Shown one piece after another: positions 25,809-34,537 of a stretch of DNA of 55,450 nucleotides. The position numbers were made by a program, and so were the translations under genes. A model generated the notes under the pieces. That model did not search any database. It was not told the DNA's origin and saw nothing but the letters and a program-made list of their open reading frames with translations. Position 1 is the first letter of the stretch, and every line of letters begins with the position of its first letter. Source of the DNA: an uncultured Lachnospiraceae bacterium (GTDB taxonomy: Bacteria > Bacillota > Clostridia > Lachnospirales > Lachnospiraceae); NCBI GenBank assembly GCA_947174505.1, contig CAMWJF010000028.1:1-55450 (forward strand), written 5' to 3'.

Positions 25809-27545
25809 TTGTTCGTCAAAATCCCCGCCGCCGTTTGTCTGCGACTCGTAAACTTCCCTGTAAATCTCATTGTCGCGAAGCAGTTCTTCATGGGTGCCAA
25901 ACCCGTGCACCCGCCCGTCGTCCATGACGATAATCCGGTCAGCGTTCATCACGCTGGCCACACGCTGGGCAATAATCAGCTTCGTGGTATCGGGTATCTC
26001 CTCCGCAAAGGCCTTCCTGATCTTTGCGTCCGTGGCCGTGTCCACCGCGCTGGTGGAATCGTCCAGAATCAATACCTTTGGCTTTTTGAGAAGGGCCCTC
26101 GCGATGGTAAGCCGCTGTCTCTGCCCGCCAGAGACATTGGTGCCTCCCTGTTCTATGTAGGTGTGATACCCTTCCGGCATTTTCTCGATAAACTCATCCG
26201 CACAGGCGAGCCTGCACACCCTCCTGCACTCCTCCTCCGTCGCGTCCGCGTCTCCCCAACGCAGATTATCCAGGATCGTACCCGAGAACAGCACGTTTTT
26301 CTGCAAAACCACCGCCACCTGATTTCTCAGTGTCTCTATGTCATATTCCCTGACGTCCCTGTCACCTACAAGCACCGCACCCTCCGTCACATCATAGAGA
26401 CGGCTGATCAGATTGACCAGACTGGTCTTTGCGCTGCCCGTACCGCCGATGATGCCGATGGTCTCCCCGGCATGTATTTTCAGGTTAATATCGTGTAAAA
26501 CCGCCTCGCTGCTCTCCTTATGGTAGGAAAAGCGCACATGCCGGAACTCGATCTCACCGCTCGGCACTTCATAGACAGGATTAACCGGATTGGTCAAATC
26601 GCTCTTTTCTTCAAGCACCTCACAGATACGCTCCGCACTGGCGATACTCATACTGATCATCACAAAGATCATGGCCACCATCATCAGGCTCATCAGGATA
26701 TTCATGCAGTATGTAAGCAGGCTCATCAGTTCGCCCGTGCTCAGCGTGTCCTGCACGATCTGCTTCGCGCCCAGCCAGCTGATCAGCAGGATACAGCCGT
26801 AAACGGTGAACATCATAACCGGCATATTCAGCACCACATGCTTCTCCGCCTTGCTGAAAATATCGTAGATGCCCTGACTGGCCTTCTTAAATTTCTCCGT
26901 CTCGTGCGCCTCCCTGACGTAAGCCTTCACCACGCGGATCGCGCTCACGTTCTCCTGTACGGAGGCATTCAGCTCGTCATACTTCGGGAACGCCTGTTTG
27001 AAATACTGCATGGCGCCCCTGATAATGAAAAACAGCACAACACCCAGCAGAATCACCGCTGCCAGATAAATTCCCGCAAGCCGCGCATTGATCAGAAAAG
27101 CCATCGCCATGGCGCAGACCATACTGACCGGCGCGCGGAAACAGATCCGCAGAATCATCTGGTATGCCATCTGCATATTGGTCACGTCCGTGGTCAGTCT
27201 GGTCACAAGTCCCGCTGTGCTGAACTTGTCGAGGCTCGCAAAGGAAAAGGTCTGGATGTTTTCAAACATGGCCTGCCTCAAATTTTTTGCGAAGCCCGTG
27301 GAAGCCCTCGCCCCGTATTTGCCGCCCATCACACCGCAGAAAAGACCGAGAAGCGCCGCCGCAATCATCACCGCGCCCACCGCGTAGATATGCTGCATAT
27401 TGCCCGCCTCCACGCCGTCGTCGATGATGGACGCCATCAGAAACGGGATCAGCATCTCAAAAACGACCTCCAGTATCATAAAAACCGGCGTTATGATCGA
27501 AACCTTCTTATACTCCTTCACCTGTGCCGCAAGGGTTTTAATCAT
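25791..27545 (-). CDS. ABC exporter half-transporter, degenerate ATP site
   Basis: A 584-aa six-segment exporter half with its own ATP-binding domain. Walker A is GGTGSAKTS, the signature VSGGQRQRL, and Walker B VLILDDSTSAVD, with Asp where the catalytic Glu should be. Heterodimeric exporters commonly keep one such degenerate site while the partner (next gene) has the active one. It is first in the operon, with ATG at 27545 and GGGAGG seven bases before it. The promoter about 90 bases upstream contains a perfect palindrome. Substrate unknown; drug, peptide or lipid export is likely. Confidence 0.88.
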   Translation of the reverse strand: MIKTLAAQVKEYKKVSIITPVFMILEVVFEMLIPFLMASIIDDGVEAGNMQHIYAVGAVMIAAALLGLFCGVMGGKYGARASTGFAKNLRQAMFENIQTFSFASLDKFSTAGLVTRLTTDVTNMQMAYQMILRICFRAPVSMVCAMAMAFLINARLAGIYLAAVILLGVVLFFIIRGAMQYFKQAFPKYDELNASVQENVSAIRVVKAYVREAHETEKFKKASQGIYDIFSKAEKHVVLNMPVMMFTVYGCILLISWLGAKQIVQDTLSTGELMSLLTYCMNILMSLMMVAMIFVMISMSIASAERICEVLEEKSDLTNPVNPVYEVPSGEIEFRHVRFSYHKESSEAVLHDINLKIHAGETIGIIGGTGSAKTSLVNLISRLYDVTEGAVLVGDRDVREYDIETLRNQVAVVLQKNVLFSGTILDNLRWGDADATEEECRRVCRLACADEFIEKMPEGYHTYIEQGGTNVSGGQRQRLTIARALLKKPKVLILDDSTSAVDTATDAKIRKAFAEEIPDTTKLIIAQRVASVMNADRIIVMDDGRVHGFGTHEELLRDNEIYREVYESQTNGGGDFDEQREKSF

Positions 27546-27632
27546 TGTCATTCCTCCCATATATTATGCAGGCCGCCGCCCGGTCCAGCCGCCGGCGCCG
27601 TGCCCTGTCTGTGCTAAAATCCGCATGTTTCT

Positions 27633-27661
27633 ATTATTTGACATTAAAAATTTAATGTCAA
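27633..27661 (-). promoter_or_regulatory. Promoter with perfect operator before the exporter operon
   Basis: On the minus strand TTGACA (27656-27661) and AATAAT (27633-27638) are 17 bases apart. The whole spacer is a perfect palindrome, TTGACATTAAA-AA-TTTAATGTCAA (27638-27661). Sites like this are typical of MarR-type repressors, but no such gene is adjacent. Confidence 0.7.
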
Positions 27662-27709
27662 CGGCTTTCCAAACTTTTCATAAATTTTCACAAAAATTTC
27701 ACAGGGAAA

Positions 27710-27739
27710 AGAGGGCTGCCCATACAGACAGCCCTCCGT
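27710..27739 (-). terminator. Terminator after the sugar permease operon
   Basis: On the minus strand GAGGGCTG pairs with CAGCCCTC, followed by TTTT. It lies about 25 bases behind the second permease gene. Confidence 0.8.
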
Positions 27740-27759
27740 TCATTTTACCATAACACTTA

Positions 27760-28920
27760 CTATTCTTTTGTCTTTTCCTTATTGTTCATAATCTCAAAGA
27801 CAACCGCCGCCAGAAGCACCACGCCCTTAACCACTCTCTGCCAGTTCGCGTCGATACCCATAAGGCTCATGCCAAGGTTGATAACGCCGATCAGCGTCGC
27901 GCCGACTACCATACCGAACACCGTACCCGAACCGCCGTATGCGGACACGCCGCCCACCACACAGGCGGAGATGGCGTCCATCTCGTAGTTGGTTCCGGCT
28001 GTGGGCGTCGCCGCCGACAGTCTTGCCATAGTCATCCACGCACTGACCACGGTGAGCACCGCCATATTCAGATACGCCAGGAAGAAAATCTTCTTCGTGT
28101 CAATGCCGGAAAGCTTGGTTGCCTCCACGTTACCGCCGATGGTGTAGAAGTAGCGGCCAATGGTGGTCTTTCCCGTGATAAAGTTATAAATCAGGACGAT
28201 CACCGCCACCCAGATCAGGTTATTCGGGATGCCGCCCGCCTGCGCCAGCTTGAACGCAAACAGCAGGATTACCGCGCTGACAAGCACACAGCGCACGATT
28301 ACGCCCGTCATGCTCTCCGCCTCATAGCCCTTTTTCACCTTATCGTTTCTGCCCTTAAGCTGTAAGACCACAAACAGCGCACAGGCGATCACACCCACCA
28401 GAATACAGGTGATATTCAGTCCCGCGCCGCCGAAAAGATCGGGCACGCTGCCGTTGAACATCTTGATAAAGCCCTCCGGCATGGGCGCAATCGTCGCGCC
28501 GCTCAAAAGCGCCGTTCCCCAGCCGCGGAAAGCAAGGTAGCCTGCCAGTGTGGCAATCCATGGCGGAATATTGAGATAAGCGATGAGGAACCCTTCCACA
28601 ACGCCGTAGATCACGCCCGCGCCTACCATAAGCAGCATCGCCAGCGGCACCGACATGCCGCCGCGCACCATCATGATACCGCCGATGGCGCCGATAAAGC
28701 ATACAAAGGAGCCAACGGAAAGGTCGATGTTACCGCCTGTCAGCATACACATCAGCATACCTGTGGCCAGCACGAACACATACGCATTCTGCGCAATCAA
28801 CGCCTGAAAACTGGATGCCGCAAACATCTGTCCCTTCGTCATCACCGAGAAGAATATCACGATCAGGACAAGGACTATTTTCATGGTATGTTTTCTAAAA
28901 ATTTCCAATGCTTTGTTCAT
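27760..28920 (-). CDS. mmsB: Sugar ABC permease (MmsB/XylH family), second copy
   Basis: A 386-aa permease with about ten membrane segments. NIDLSVGSFVCFIGA near residue 65 and ATKLSGIDTKKIFFLAYLN near 265 (part: SGIDTKKIFFLAYLN) are typical of the MmsB/XylH/RbsC group, and GGVSAYGGSGTVFGMVVGA marks the conserved C-terminal region. It moves monosaccharides delivered by the ChvE-like protein. It is a paralogue of the gene just before it, with only nine bases between. The ATG at 28920 has GGAGG six bases upstream. Having two permease genes behind one ATPase suggests a heterodimeric channel. Confidence 0.85.
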   Translation of the reverse strand: MNKALEIFRKHTMKIVLVLIVIFFSVMTKGQMFAASSFQALIAQNAYVFVLATGMLMCMLTGGNIDLSVGSFVCFIGAIGGIMMVRGGMSVPLAMLLMVGAGVIYGVVEGFLIAYLNIPPWIATLAGYLAFRGWGTALLSGATIAPMPEGFIKMFNGSVPDLFGGAGLNITCILVGVIACALFVVLQLKGRNDKVKKGYEAESMTGVIVRCVLVSAVILLFAFKLAQAGGIPNNLIWVAVIVLIYNFITGKTTIGRYFYTIGGNVEATKLSGIDTKKIFFLAYLNMAVLTVVSAWMTMARLSAATPTAGTNYEMDAISACVVGGVSAYGGSGTVFGMVVGATLIGVINLGMSLMGIDANWQRVVKGVVLLAAVVFEIMNNKEKTKE

Positions 28921-28935
28921 TTTCATCCTCCTCCC

Positions 28936-30105
28936 TTATTTCTTCTCTCTCTTGGAAAGCACGTCAAAGGCAACCGCTATTAAGAGCACCAGACCCTTTA
29001 CTACCTTCTGGTAGTTGGCGTCCATACCCATGATACTCATACCCTGGTTGATCACGCCCATCAGTGTCGCGCCAACCACCACGCCTGCCACAGAACCAAC
29101 GCCGCCGTATGCGGATGCGCCGCCGATAAAGCATGCACCGATGGCGTCCATCTCATACCCCTGCCCGTAAGTGGGCTGCGAGGAGGTCAGTCTGGCAATC
29201 GTCAGAATACCGGCTAACGCTGCTAAAAATCCCATATTCACGTAAGCGACAAAGTATACCTTCTTCGTGTTGATACCGGAAAGTCTGGTCGCCTTTTCAT
29301 TGCCGCCCACCGCGTACAGATAACGGCCGATTCTGGTCTTTGTTGTCAGATAGCCGTAAACCAGCAGCACCAGAAGAATCCAGATTAAGGCTGTCGGAAT
29401 ACCCTTGTGGGAAGCCAGCTTATACGCGATCCACAAAATTGCGGCGCTGATTACCAGAAGCTTTACGACCGTGCTTCCGAGAGGCGCCGTCTCGTAGCCT
29501 CTGCTCTTATTGTTGATGCGGTTCTTTAGCTGCATCGCAATCAGGATAACCACAGCGATGCATCCGGCGATCATACAGGTCATGTTGAAGCCTTCCCCGC
29601 CGAAAAGATCCGGCACATAACAGTCTGCGCCGCCGCCGAATACCCTGATAAAGGCCTCGCTCTTGATGGAAACCGTCATACCCTGCAGCACTGCATTGGA
29701 AAGTCCGCGGAAAGCATACATGCCGGCCAGCGTCGCAATAAAGGGCGGCACCTTCACATAGGCGATCCAGAAGCCCTGCCACATGCCGATCAGGACGCCG
29801 ATTACCAGCATGGCAAGAACCGCTGCCAGGACATTCACGTTTTTATCCATCATCATCGCGCCCACCGCGCCCGCGAAGCAGACCACGGAACCTACGGAAA
29901 GGTCGATATTGCCGCCTGTCAGGATGCAGAGCAGCATACCCGTCGCCAGCACGAACACATAAGCGTTCTGGGAGATCAGGTTATTGATATTCTGGGGGAA
30001 CAGGATCTTTCCCTCTGTCGTAATGCTGAAGAAAATTACCACCAGTACAAGGGCGATAATCATGGTATATTTCCTTAGAAATGCAGCAACATTTGTTTTT
30101 TCCAT
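28936..30105 (-). CDS. mmsB: Sugar ABC permease (MmsB/XylH family), first copy
   Basis: A 389-aa permease with about ten membrane segments. NIDLSVGSVVCFAGA, SGINTKKVYFVAYVN and GGASAYGGVGSVAGVVVGA are the family landmarks and match the following gene closely. It lies four bases behind the ATPase gene and is probably translationally coupled. The two copies share sequence over their whole length, pointing to an in-place tandem duplication that has since diverged. Role: inner-membrane channel for monosaccharide uptake. Confidence 0.87.
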   Translation of the reverse strand: MEKTNVAAFLRKYTMIIALVLVVIFFSITTEGKILFPQNINNLISQNAYVFVLATGMLLCILTGGNIDLSVGSVVCFAGAVGAMMMDKNVNVLAAVLAMLVIGVLIGMWQGFWIAYVKVPPFIATLAGMYAFRGLSNAVLQGMTVSIKSEAFIRVFGGGADCYVPDLFGGEGFNMTCMIAGCIAVVILIAMQLKNRINNKSRGYETAPLGSTVVKLLVISAAILWIAYKLASHKGIPTALIWILLVLLVYGYLTTKTRIGRYLYAVGGNEKATRLSGINTKKVYFVAYVNMGFLAALAGILTIARLTSSQPTYGQGYEMDAIGACFIGGASAYGGVGSVAGVVVGATLMGVINQGMSIMGMDANYQKVVKGLVLLIAVAFDVLSKREKK

Positions 30106-30109
30106 ATCC

Positions 30110-31648
30110 TTACGCCCCCTTTCCTGAACTTACAATGATAGACATGATCTTCTCCTGGGACGCCTCCTCGGCGGAAAGCTCCCCGGCAATCCTGCCCTCA
30201 TTCATCACATAAATTCTGTCGCTCATGCCAAGCACCTCCGGCAGCTCGGAAGAAATCATCACAACGGACTTGCCCGCCGCCACCAGATCATTGATGATGC
30301 AGTAAATCTCATACTTGGCGCCCACGTCGATACCTCTTGTCGGCTCATCCAGAATCAGTACGTCGGGATCCGTAAACATCCACTTTGCCAGAAGCACCTT
30401 CTGCTGGTTGCCGCCGGAGAGATTACCCACGTTCTGCTCCACGGTAGGACATTTGGTTTTCAGTTTGCCGCGGTATTCCTCCGCCACCTGATACTCCTTA
30501 TCCTTGTCGATGATCATCCGGGGACTGATGCTGTCCAGATTGGCCAGCGTCGTGTTAATCTTGATCGGATTGGTCAGTACAAGGCCATTGCCCTTCCGGT
30601 CCTCCGTCACATAGGCCAGCTTATTTTTGATGGCCTGCTTGATAGTCTTCAAGTGCACTTCTTTGCCGTCCAGATAGAGCTGTCCGCTGATGTTCGTACC
30701 ATAGGACTGCCCGAAAATACTCATGGCAAGCTCGGTACGTCCCGCGCCCATCAGGCCGGAAATACCTACTACCTCGCCCTTTCTCACCTTGATGGACACA
30801 TTGTCGCACACCTTCCTCTCCGGGTAGAGCGGATGGTGTACCGTCCAGTTCTTCACTTCCATATTCACATCGCCGATTTTTACGTTGTGCCGCTTCGGGA
30901 AACGGTCAGTCAGCTCACGGCCAACCATACCCTGAATAATTCTATCCTCTGAAATCTCCGTGGTGTGCTTATCCATCGTCTCAATGGTGGAACCGTCACG
31001 GATTACCGTAATCTTATCCGCCACATAAGCAACCTCGTTTAACTTATGAGATATAATAATCGATGTCATGCCCTCTTTCTTAAACTTTAACATAAGATCG
31101 AGCAGCGCCTGAGAATCTTTCTCGTTCAATGAGGAGGTCGGCTCATCCAGAATCAGAAGCTTCGCATGCTTGGCCATCGCCTTCGCGATCTCCACAAGCT
31201 GCTGTTTGCCGGTACCGATATCCTTAACCAGCACTCTGGAAGATTCCGAAAGACCTACCATCTTCAAATACTTATCAGCTTCCCCGTAAGTCTCGTTCCA
31301 GTCGATTGCCGCGCTCTTTCCACGCTCATTTCCAAGGAACATGTTCTCTCCGATTGTCATGTAAGGGATCAGCGCCAGCTCCTGGTGGATGATAACGATT
31401 CCCTTTTCCTCGGAGTCCTTAATCTTATTGAACTTACACACTTCACCGTTGTAGACGATGTCGCCCTCATATGTACCATAGGGGTAAATGCCGCTCAGTA
31501 CATTCATCAGCGTGGATTTGCCCGCACCGTTCTCACCGACCAGCGCGTGGATTTCTCCCTCCTCCACCTTCAGGTTGACATTGTCGAGCGCCTTGACACC
31601 GGGGAACGTTTTGGTAATATTTTTCATTTCCAATAAAACTTTAGCCAA
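30110..31648 (-). CDS. mmsA: Sugar ABC transporter ATPase with two ABC domains (MmsA type)
   Basis: A 512-aa twin-cassette ATPase. Cassette 1 has GENGAGKST near residue 39, [13 protein letters not shown] as signature region and [11 protein letters not shown] as Walker B. Cassette 2 has the degenerate Walker [11 protein letters not shown] near residue 290, as usual in the MglA/RbsA group, then [14 protein letters not shown] and [14 protein letters not shown]. It powers import of a monosaccharide by the two permeases downstream. The start is TTG at 31648 with GGGAGG eight bases before. A stem-loop-rich gap of about 240 bases separates it from its binding-protein gene. Confidence 0.9.
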   Translation of the reverse strand: MAKVLLEMKNITKTFPGVKALDNVNLKVEEGEIHALVGENGAGKSTLMNVLSGIYPYGTYEGDIVYNGEVCKFNKIKDSEEKGIVIIHQELALIPYMTIGENMFLGNERGKSAAIDWNETYGEADKYLKMVGLSESSRVLVKDIGTGKQQLVEIAKAMAKHAKLLILDEPTSSLNEKDSQALLDLMLKFKKEGMTSIIISHKLNEVAYVADKITVIRDGSTIETMDKHTTEISEDRIIQGMVGRELTDRFPKRHNVKIGDVNMEVKNWTVHHPLYPERKVCDNVSIKVRKGEVVGISGLMGAGRTELAMSIFGQSYGTNISGQLYLDGKEVHLKTIKQAIKNKLAYVTEDRKGNGLVLTNPIKINTTLANLDSISPRMIIDKDKEYQVAEEYRGKLKTKCPTVEQNVGNLSGGNQQKVLLAKWMFTDPDVLILDEPTRGIDVGAKYEIYCIINDLVAAGKSVVMISSELPEVLGMSDRIYVMNEGRIAGELSAEEASQEKIMSIIVSSGKGA

Positions 31649-31707
31649 AGTGTATTCCTCCCAACATTATTTTGTATCTGCTACCCACTTCTCTCTTTAA
31701 AATCAGC

Positions 31708-31731
31708 AGGCGGGAAAACCCGCCTGCCGGT
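31708..31731 (-). terminator. Hairpin with T-tract between chvE and mmsA
   Basis: GCAGGCGGG pairs with CCCGCCTGC; on the minus strand TGATTTT follows. In the middle of the operon it would act as a partial terminator, leaving more binding-protein message than transporter message. Confidence 0.65.
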
Positions 31732-31766
31732 TTTACTTACCTATAATTATAACAAATTTTTAATAT

Positions 31767-31884
31767 ACGGAGAACGCGCTTTCTGCGTTCTCTTGTCTGA
31801 GACTTAGAACTTCCTGACGCTTCGTTCCATCTCAGCCCACGGAGAACGCGCTTTTTGCGTTCTCCAGTGCGAACTTGTTCGCAC
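31767..31884. repeat. Structured repeat cluster, copy 3 with flanking hairpins
   Basis: Four stems in a row follow the chvE stop. GAGAACGC/GCGTTCTC (31770-31792), CTGAGA/TCTCAG with internal GACTTAGAAC (31797-31835), GGAGAACGC/GCGTTCTCC (31841-31865), and GTGCGAAC/GTTCGCAC (31867-31884). The second matches the CTTAG-type repeat of copies 1, 2 and 4; the GGAGAA hairpin also accompanies copy 4. They probably protect or end the chvE message. Confidence 0.65.
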
Positions 31885-31886
31885 GG

Positions 31887-33053
31887 TTATTGGAGATCCG
31901 CCTCGGTATAGTAACCGGAGTCGATCAGCAGCTCTTTGTAGTTGTTCACATCTGCGAATACAGGCTCGCAAAGGTAAGACGGAATCACGCCTGTGCCGTT
32001 GTCATATGTCTCGGTATCATTTACCTCTACAGTCTCGCCGTTCATGATCTGGCCAACCATCTTAACAACCTGGGATGCCAGGGTACGGGTATCCTTGAAT
32101 ACGGACATGGACTGCTTGCCGTCGATCATGTTCTTTACGTTTGCGATGTCACAGTCCTGACCGGTAACAACCGGGTAGTTGCCCGTGTAGTTAGCTGCCA
32201 GAGCGTTCTCAACGCCAAGTGCCGTGGAATCGTTGGAGCAAAGAGCGATGTCAAGGTTTGTGCCGTCCGCATAGTTGGAAGAAAGGATGTTCTCCATTCT
32301 GGACTGTGCGGTCTCGGTAGCCCATGCCGGGGTACCAACGGTTGCGAAATCTACCTGGCCGGACGGAATCACGATCTTGCCTGCATCAATGTAGGGCTGT
32401 AACACGTCCATAGCGCCGTTGTAGAAGAAGGTTGCGTTGTTGTCATCAGGAGAACCAGCGGTGATCTCCATGTTGAAGGGGCCTGCCGCATTGTCAAGAT
32501 CCAGCTGGTCAACGATGTACTGACCCTGTGTCTGTCCTACCTTGTAGTTATCGAACGTAGCATAGTAGGAAATCGCATCTGTGTTCTTGATCAGACGGTC
32601 ATATGCGATAACCGGGATGCCTGCGCTCTTTGCGCCCTCGAGAACGGTGGTCAGGGACTCGCCGTCGATAGAAGCGATAACCAGTACGGAGCAGCCGCCG
32701 TTGATCATGTTCTCGATCTGGGAAACCTGAGTAGCTACGTCGTTGGAAGCATACTGAAGGTCTACCTCATAGCCTGCTGCCTCAAGCTCTGCCTGCATGT
32801 TGGAACCGTCCTGATTCCATCTCTGCAGATCCTTGGTGGGCATTGCCACACCAACCTTATTGCCGCTGGGAGCTGCCGCATCCGCTGCGGGAGCCTCTGC
32901 CTCCGCGTCCGCTGCCGGAGCTTCTGCCTCTGCCGCAGGCGCCTCTGCTGCGGGCTCAGTCGCTGCCGGAGCCGCATCGCCGCCGCCACAGCCAACCAGT
33001 GTAGCCGCAACCATAGAAGTTGCAAGTACCATACCTAATACTTTTCTTTTCAT
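31887..33053 (-). CDS. chvE: ChvE-like monosaccharide-binding lipoprotein
   Basis: A 388-aa exported lipoprotein: signal with lipobox TLVGCGGG (Cys near residue 22), then an Ala/Glu/Pro-rich spacer of about 45 residues, then a ChvE/XylF-type binding domain (VGVAMPTKDLQRWNQDG, VLVIASIDGESL, VIAYDRLIKNTDAISYY, ITAGSPDDNNATFF, VTGQDCD). It should capture a monosaccharide such as xylose, glucose, galactose or arabinose for the MmsAB transporter behind it. AGGGAGG precedes the ATG. Its 3' end carries several hairpins. Confidence 0.9.
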   Translation of the reverse strand: MKRKVLGMVLATSMVAATLVGCGGGDAAPAATEPAAEAPAAEAEAPAADAEAEAPAADAAAPSGNKVGVAMPTKDLQRWNQDGSNMQAELEAAGYEVDLQYASNDVATQVSQIENMINGGCSVLVIASIDGESLTTVLEGAKSAGIPVIAYDRLIKNTDAISYYATFDNYKVGQTQGQYIVDQLDLDNAAGPFNMEITAGSPDDNNATFFYNGAMDVLQPYIDAGKIVIPSGQVDFATVGTPAWATETAQSRMENILSSNYADGTNLDIALCSNDSTALGVENALAANYTGNYPVVTGQDCDIANVKNMIDGKQSMSVFKDTRTLASQVVKMVGQIMNGETVEVNDTETYDNGTGVIPSYLCEPVFADVNNYKELLIDSGYYTEADLQ

Positions 33054-33092
33054 GTCTTAGTTTTCCTCCCTTTTCTAAATGATAAATATTTC

Positions 33093-33119
33093 GCGAATTG
33101 TTTTCGCAACTTCAATATA
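33093..33119 (-). promoter_or_regulatory. Promoter and inverted repeat before chvE
   Basis: On the minus strand an extended -10, TGTGG before TATATT (33114-33119). Just after it GCGAA (33093-33097) and TTCGC (33103-33107) form an inverted repeat at the expected start of transcription. A regulator such as the nearby YesN-type protein more often binds upstream, so the binder is open. The remaining bases to 33238 show nothing else clear. Confidence 0.55.
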
Positions 33120-33238
33120 CCACAAAGAAAATAGGAATAATTTATGACATTCTGTACATTTTCACCATATTGCATTTTTATACGGGAATGGTACTAGCAC
33201 ATTTTTGTGTTTTCCCTCTTTCTGCCACAAAAAAAATG

Positions 33239-34294
33239 CTATTCCGGCATTTGTCCGGGTACATTCAGGTATACATCCTCTTTCAGGTGAAACCCGCTGC
33301 CGATAATGACTTCGTCGATATTATCCCGGTTTACGCTGATCGGTTCCAGTCCGATATAAGGCACCTTATACGCGCCGCTGTTAATCAGGGTCACATCGTC
33401 TCCCGCAATCTTCTCTCCCTTCGCAAGCGCCACCGCTTCCTCTGCCGCCCGGGTCGCCAGACGCTCCACGGGCTTGTAGACCGTCATAACCTGCGTGCCC
33501 TCCACAATCCGCTGACAGGCCGCCAGATCCGCGTCCTGCCCTACCACCAGCATATTCCCCGCCTGCCTCGTCTCCGCCAGCGCGCGCACCGCCTGGGTTG
33601 CCAGATCGTCATTGCCGCACATGATGGCGTCCGCCTTAGCCACTTTCAACGGATTGGCATAGATGTAGGCCGCCGCCTCCTCCGCTCTCCAGTTATCGGC
33701 GTGGACAGAATCCAGGATTCCCACTCTGTGCCTGGACATCACCCGCTTAAACGCGCCCTCCACCAGCGGCACGTTATTGTCTGTAGGAGAACCGCCGATC
33801 ATCACCACATTACCGCCCGCAATGCCCTCCGCCACAAGCGCCCTGGCCATCATTTCTCCCACCATTTCATTGTCAAAGGAAATGTAGAGATCCACGTCCG
33901 TATCGTCGATCAGCCGGTCGTAAGAAACCACTTTAATCCCCGCATCCTTTGCTTTATTGACCGATTCCCGCAGGGAAGCCGGGTCGATGGCGATAATCAC
34001 GATCACATCCATTCCCTTCTGGATAAAATAGTCGATCTGCTTTTTCTGCTCCTCCACCACACCGTTGGCGTTCTGCACATTCACCTCCGCCCCCAGCTCC
34101 TTTGCCACCGAGACAAACACATCCCTGTCCCTCTGCCATCTCTCAATCACAAAGGAATCGAAGCTCATACCGATCTGGATTTTTTCTTCCTCCCCGCCGT
34201 CGCTCTCCCTGCCGCTCTCCACCTTCCCGCAGCCGCAGAGAGTAAGGAGCAAAATAAGCGCCGCGGTAAGACATGCCAATTGTTTTCTTCCCAT
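33239..34294 (-). CDS. XylF-like sugar-binding lipoprotein
   Basis: A 351-aa lipoprotein with lipobox LTLCGCGK (lipidated Cys near residue 20-22). The binding domain is close to ChvE/XylF (IGMSFDSFVIERWQRDRD, VIVIIAIDPASL, VVSYDRLIDDTDVDLYISFD, IGGSPTDNNVPL, VVGQDADLAACQ). It is the last gene after a sensor kinase and regulator and lies three bases behind a 50-aa gene. It could be the sugar sensor for the kinase or a second feeder for the MmsAB importer 190 bases away. Confidence 0.87.
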   Translation of the reverse strand: MGRKQLACLTAALILLLTLCGCGKVESGRESDGGEEEKIQIGMSFDSFVIERWQRDRDVFVSVAKELGAEVNVQNANGVVEEQKKQIDYFIQKGMDVIVIIAIDPASLRESVNKAKDAGIKVVSYDRLIDDTDVDLYISFDNEMVGEMMARALVAEGIAGGNVVMIGGSPTDNNVPLVEGAFKRVMSRHRVGILDSVHADNWRAEEAAAYIYANPLKVAKADAIMCGNDDLATQAVRALAETRQAGNMLVVGQDADLAACQRIVEGTQVMTVYKPVERLATRAAEEAVALAKGEKIAGDDVTLINSGAYKVPYIGLEPISVNRDNIDEVIIGSGFHLKEDVYLNVPGQMPE

Positions 34295-34297
34295 ACG

Positions 34298-34450
34298 TTA
34301 ATCTTCCAGTGTCTTCTGCAGATTCTCCGCAATTTTTGCCAGTTTCTCGTCCTTCTTCTCGCTCTCCTTCTCTTCTATTGCATCTTTCAGTGCATCCAGC
34401 AAAAGTCTCACAAATACGTTAAACTGTTTGTCTGTCATTCCCAAATCCAC
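34298..34450 (-). CDS. 50-aa helical small protein, paralogue of 38872-39027
   Basis: GTG start with AGGAG eight bases upstream, ending at TAA 34298-34300, three bases before the XylF-like gene. The product (MTDKQFNVFVRLLLDALKDA at its start region) is amphipathic helix, with Lys/Glu-rich middle and LQKTLED end. It resembles the 51-aa protein at 38872-39027 in the F-x2-[FY]-[VL]-R-x-L-L-x2-L-K-D pattern and overall size. Both sit directly before a sugar-binding protein gene of the same operon. Function unknown; regulator, adaptor or leader peptide are possibilities. Confidence 0.6.
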   Translation of the reverse strand: MDLGMTDKQFNVFVRLLLDALKDAIEEKESEKKDEKLAKIAENLQKTLED

Positions 34451-34537
34451 CGTTCATTCTCCTTTCCGACCGTTTTTAATTGAGCTTTCTCTTTTCATTA
34501 TATAATATACTGGGCAATGAATCCACCCCGGCCACAG

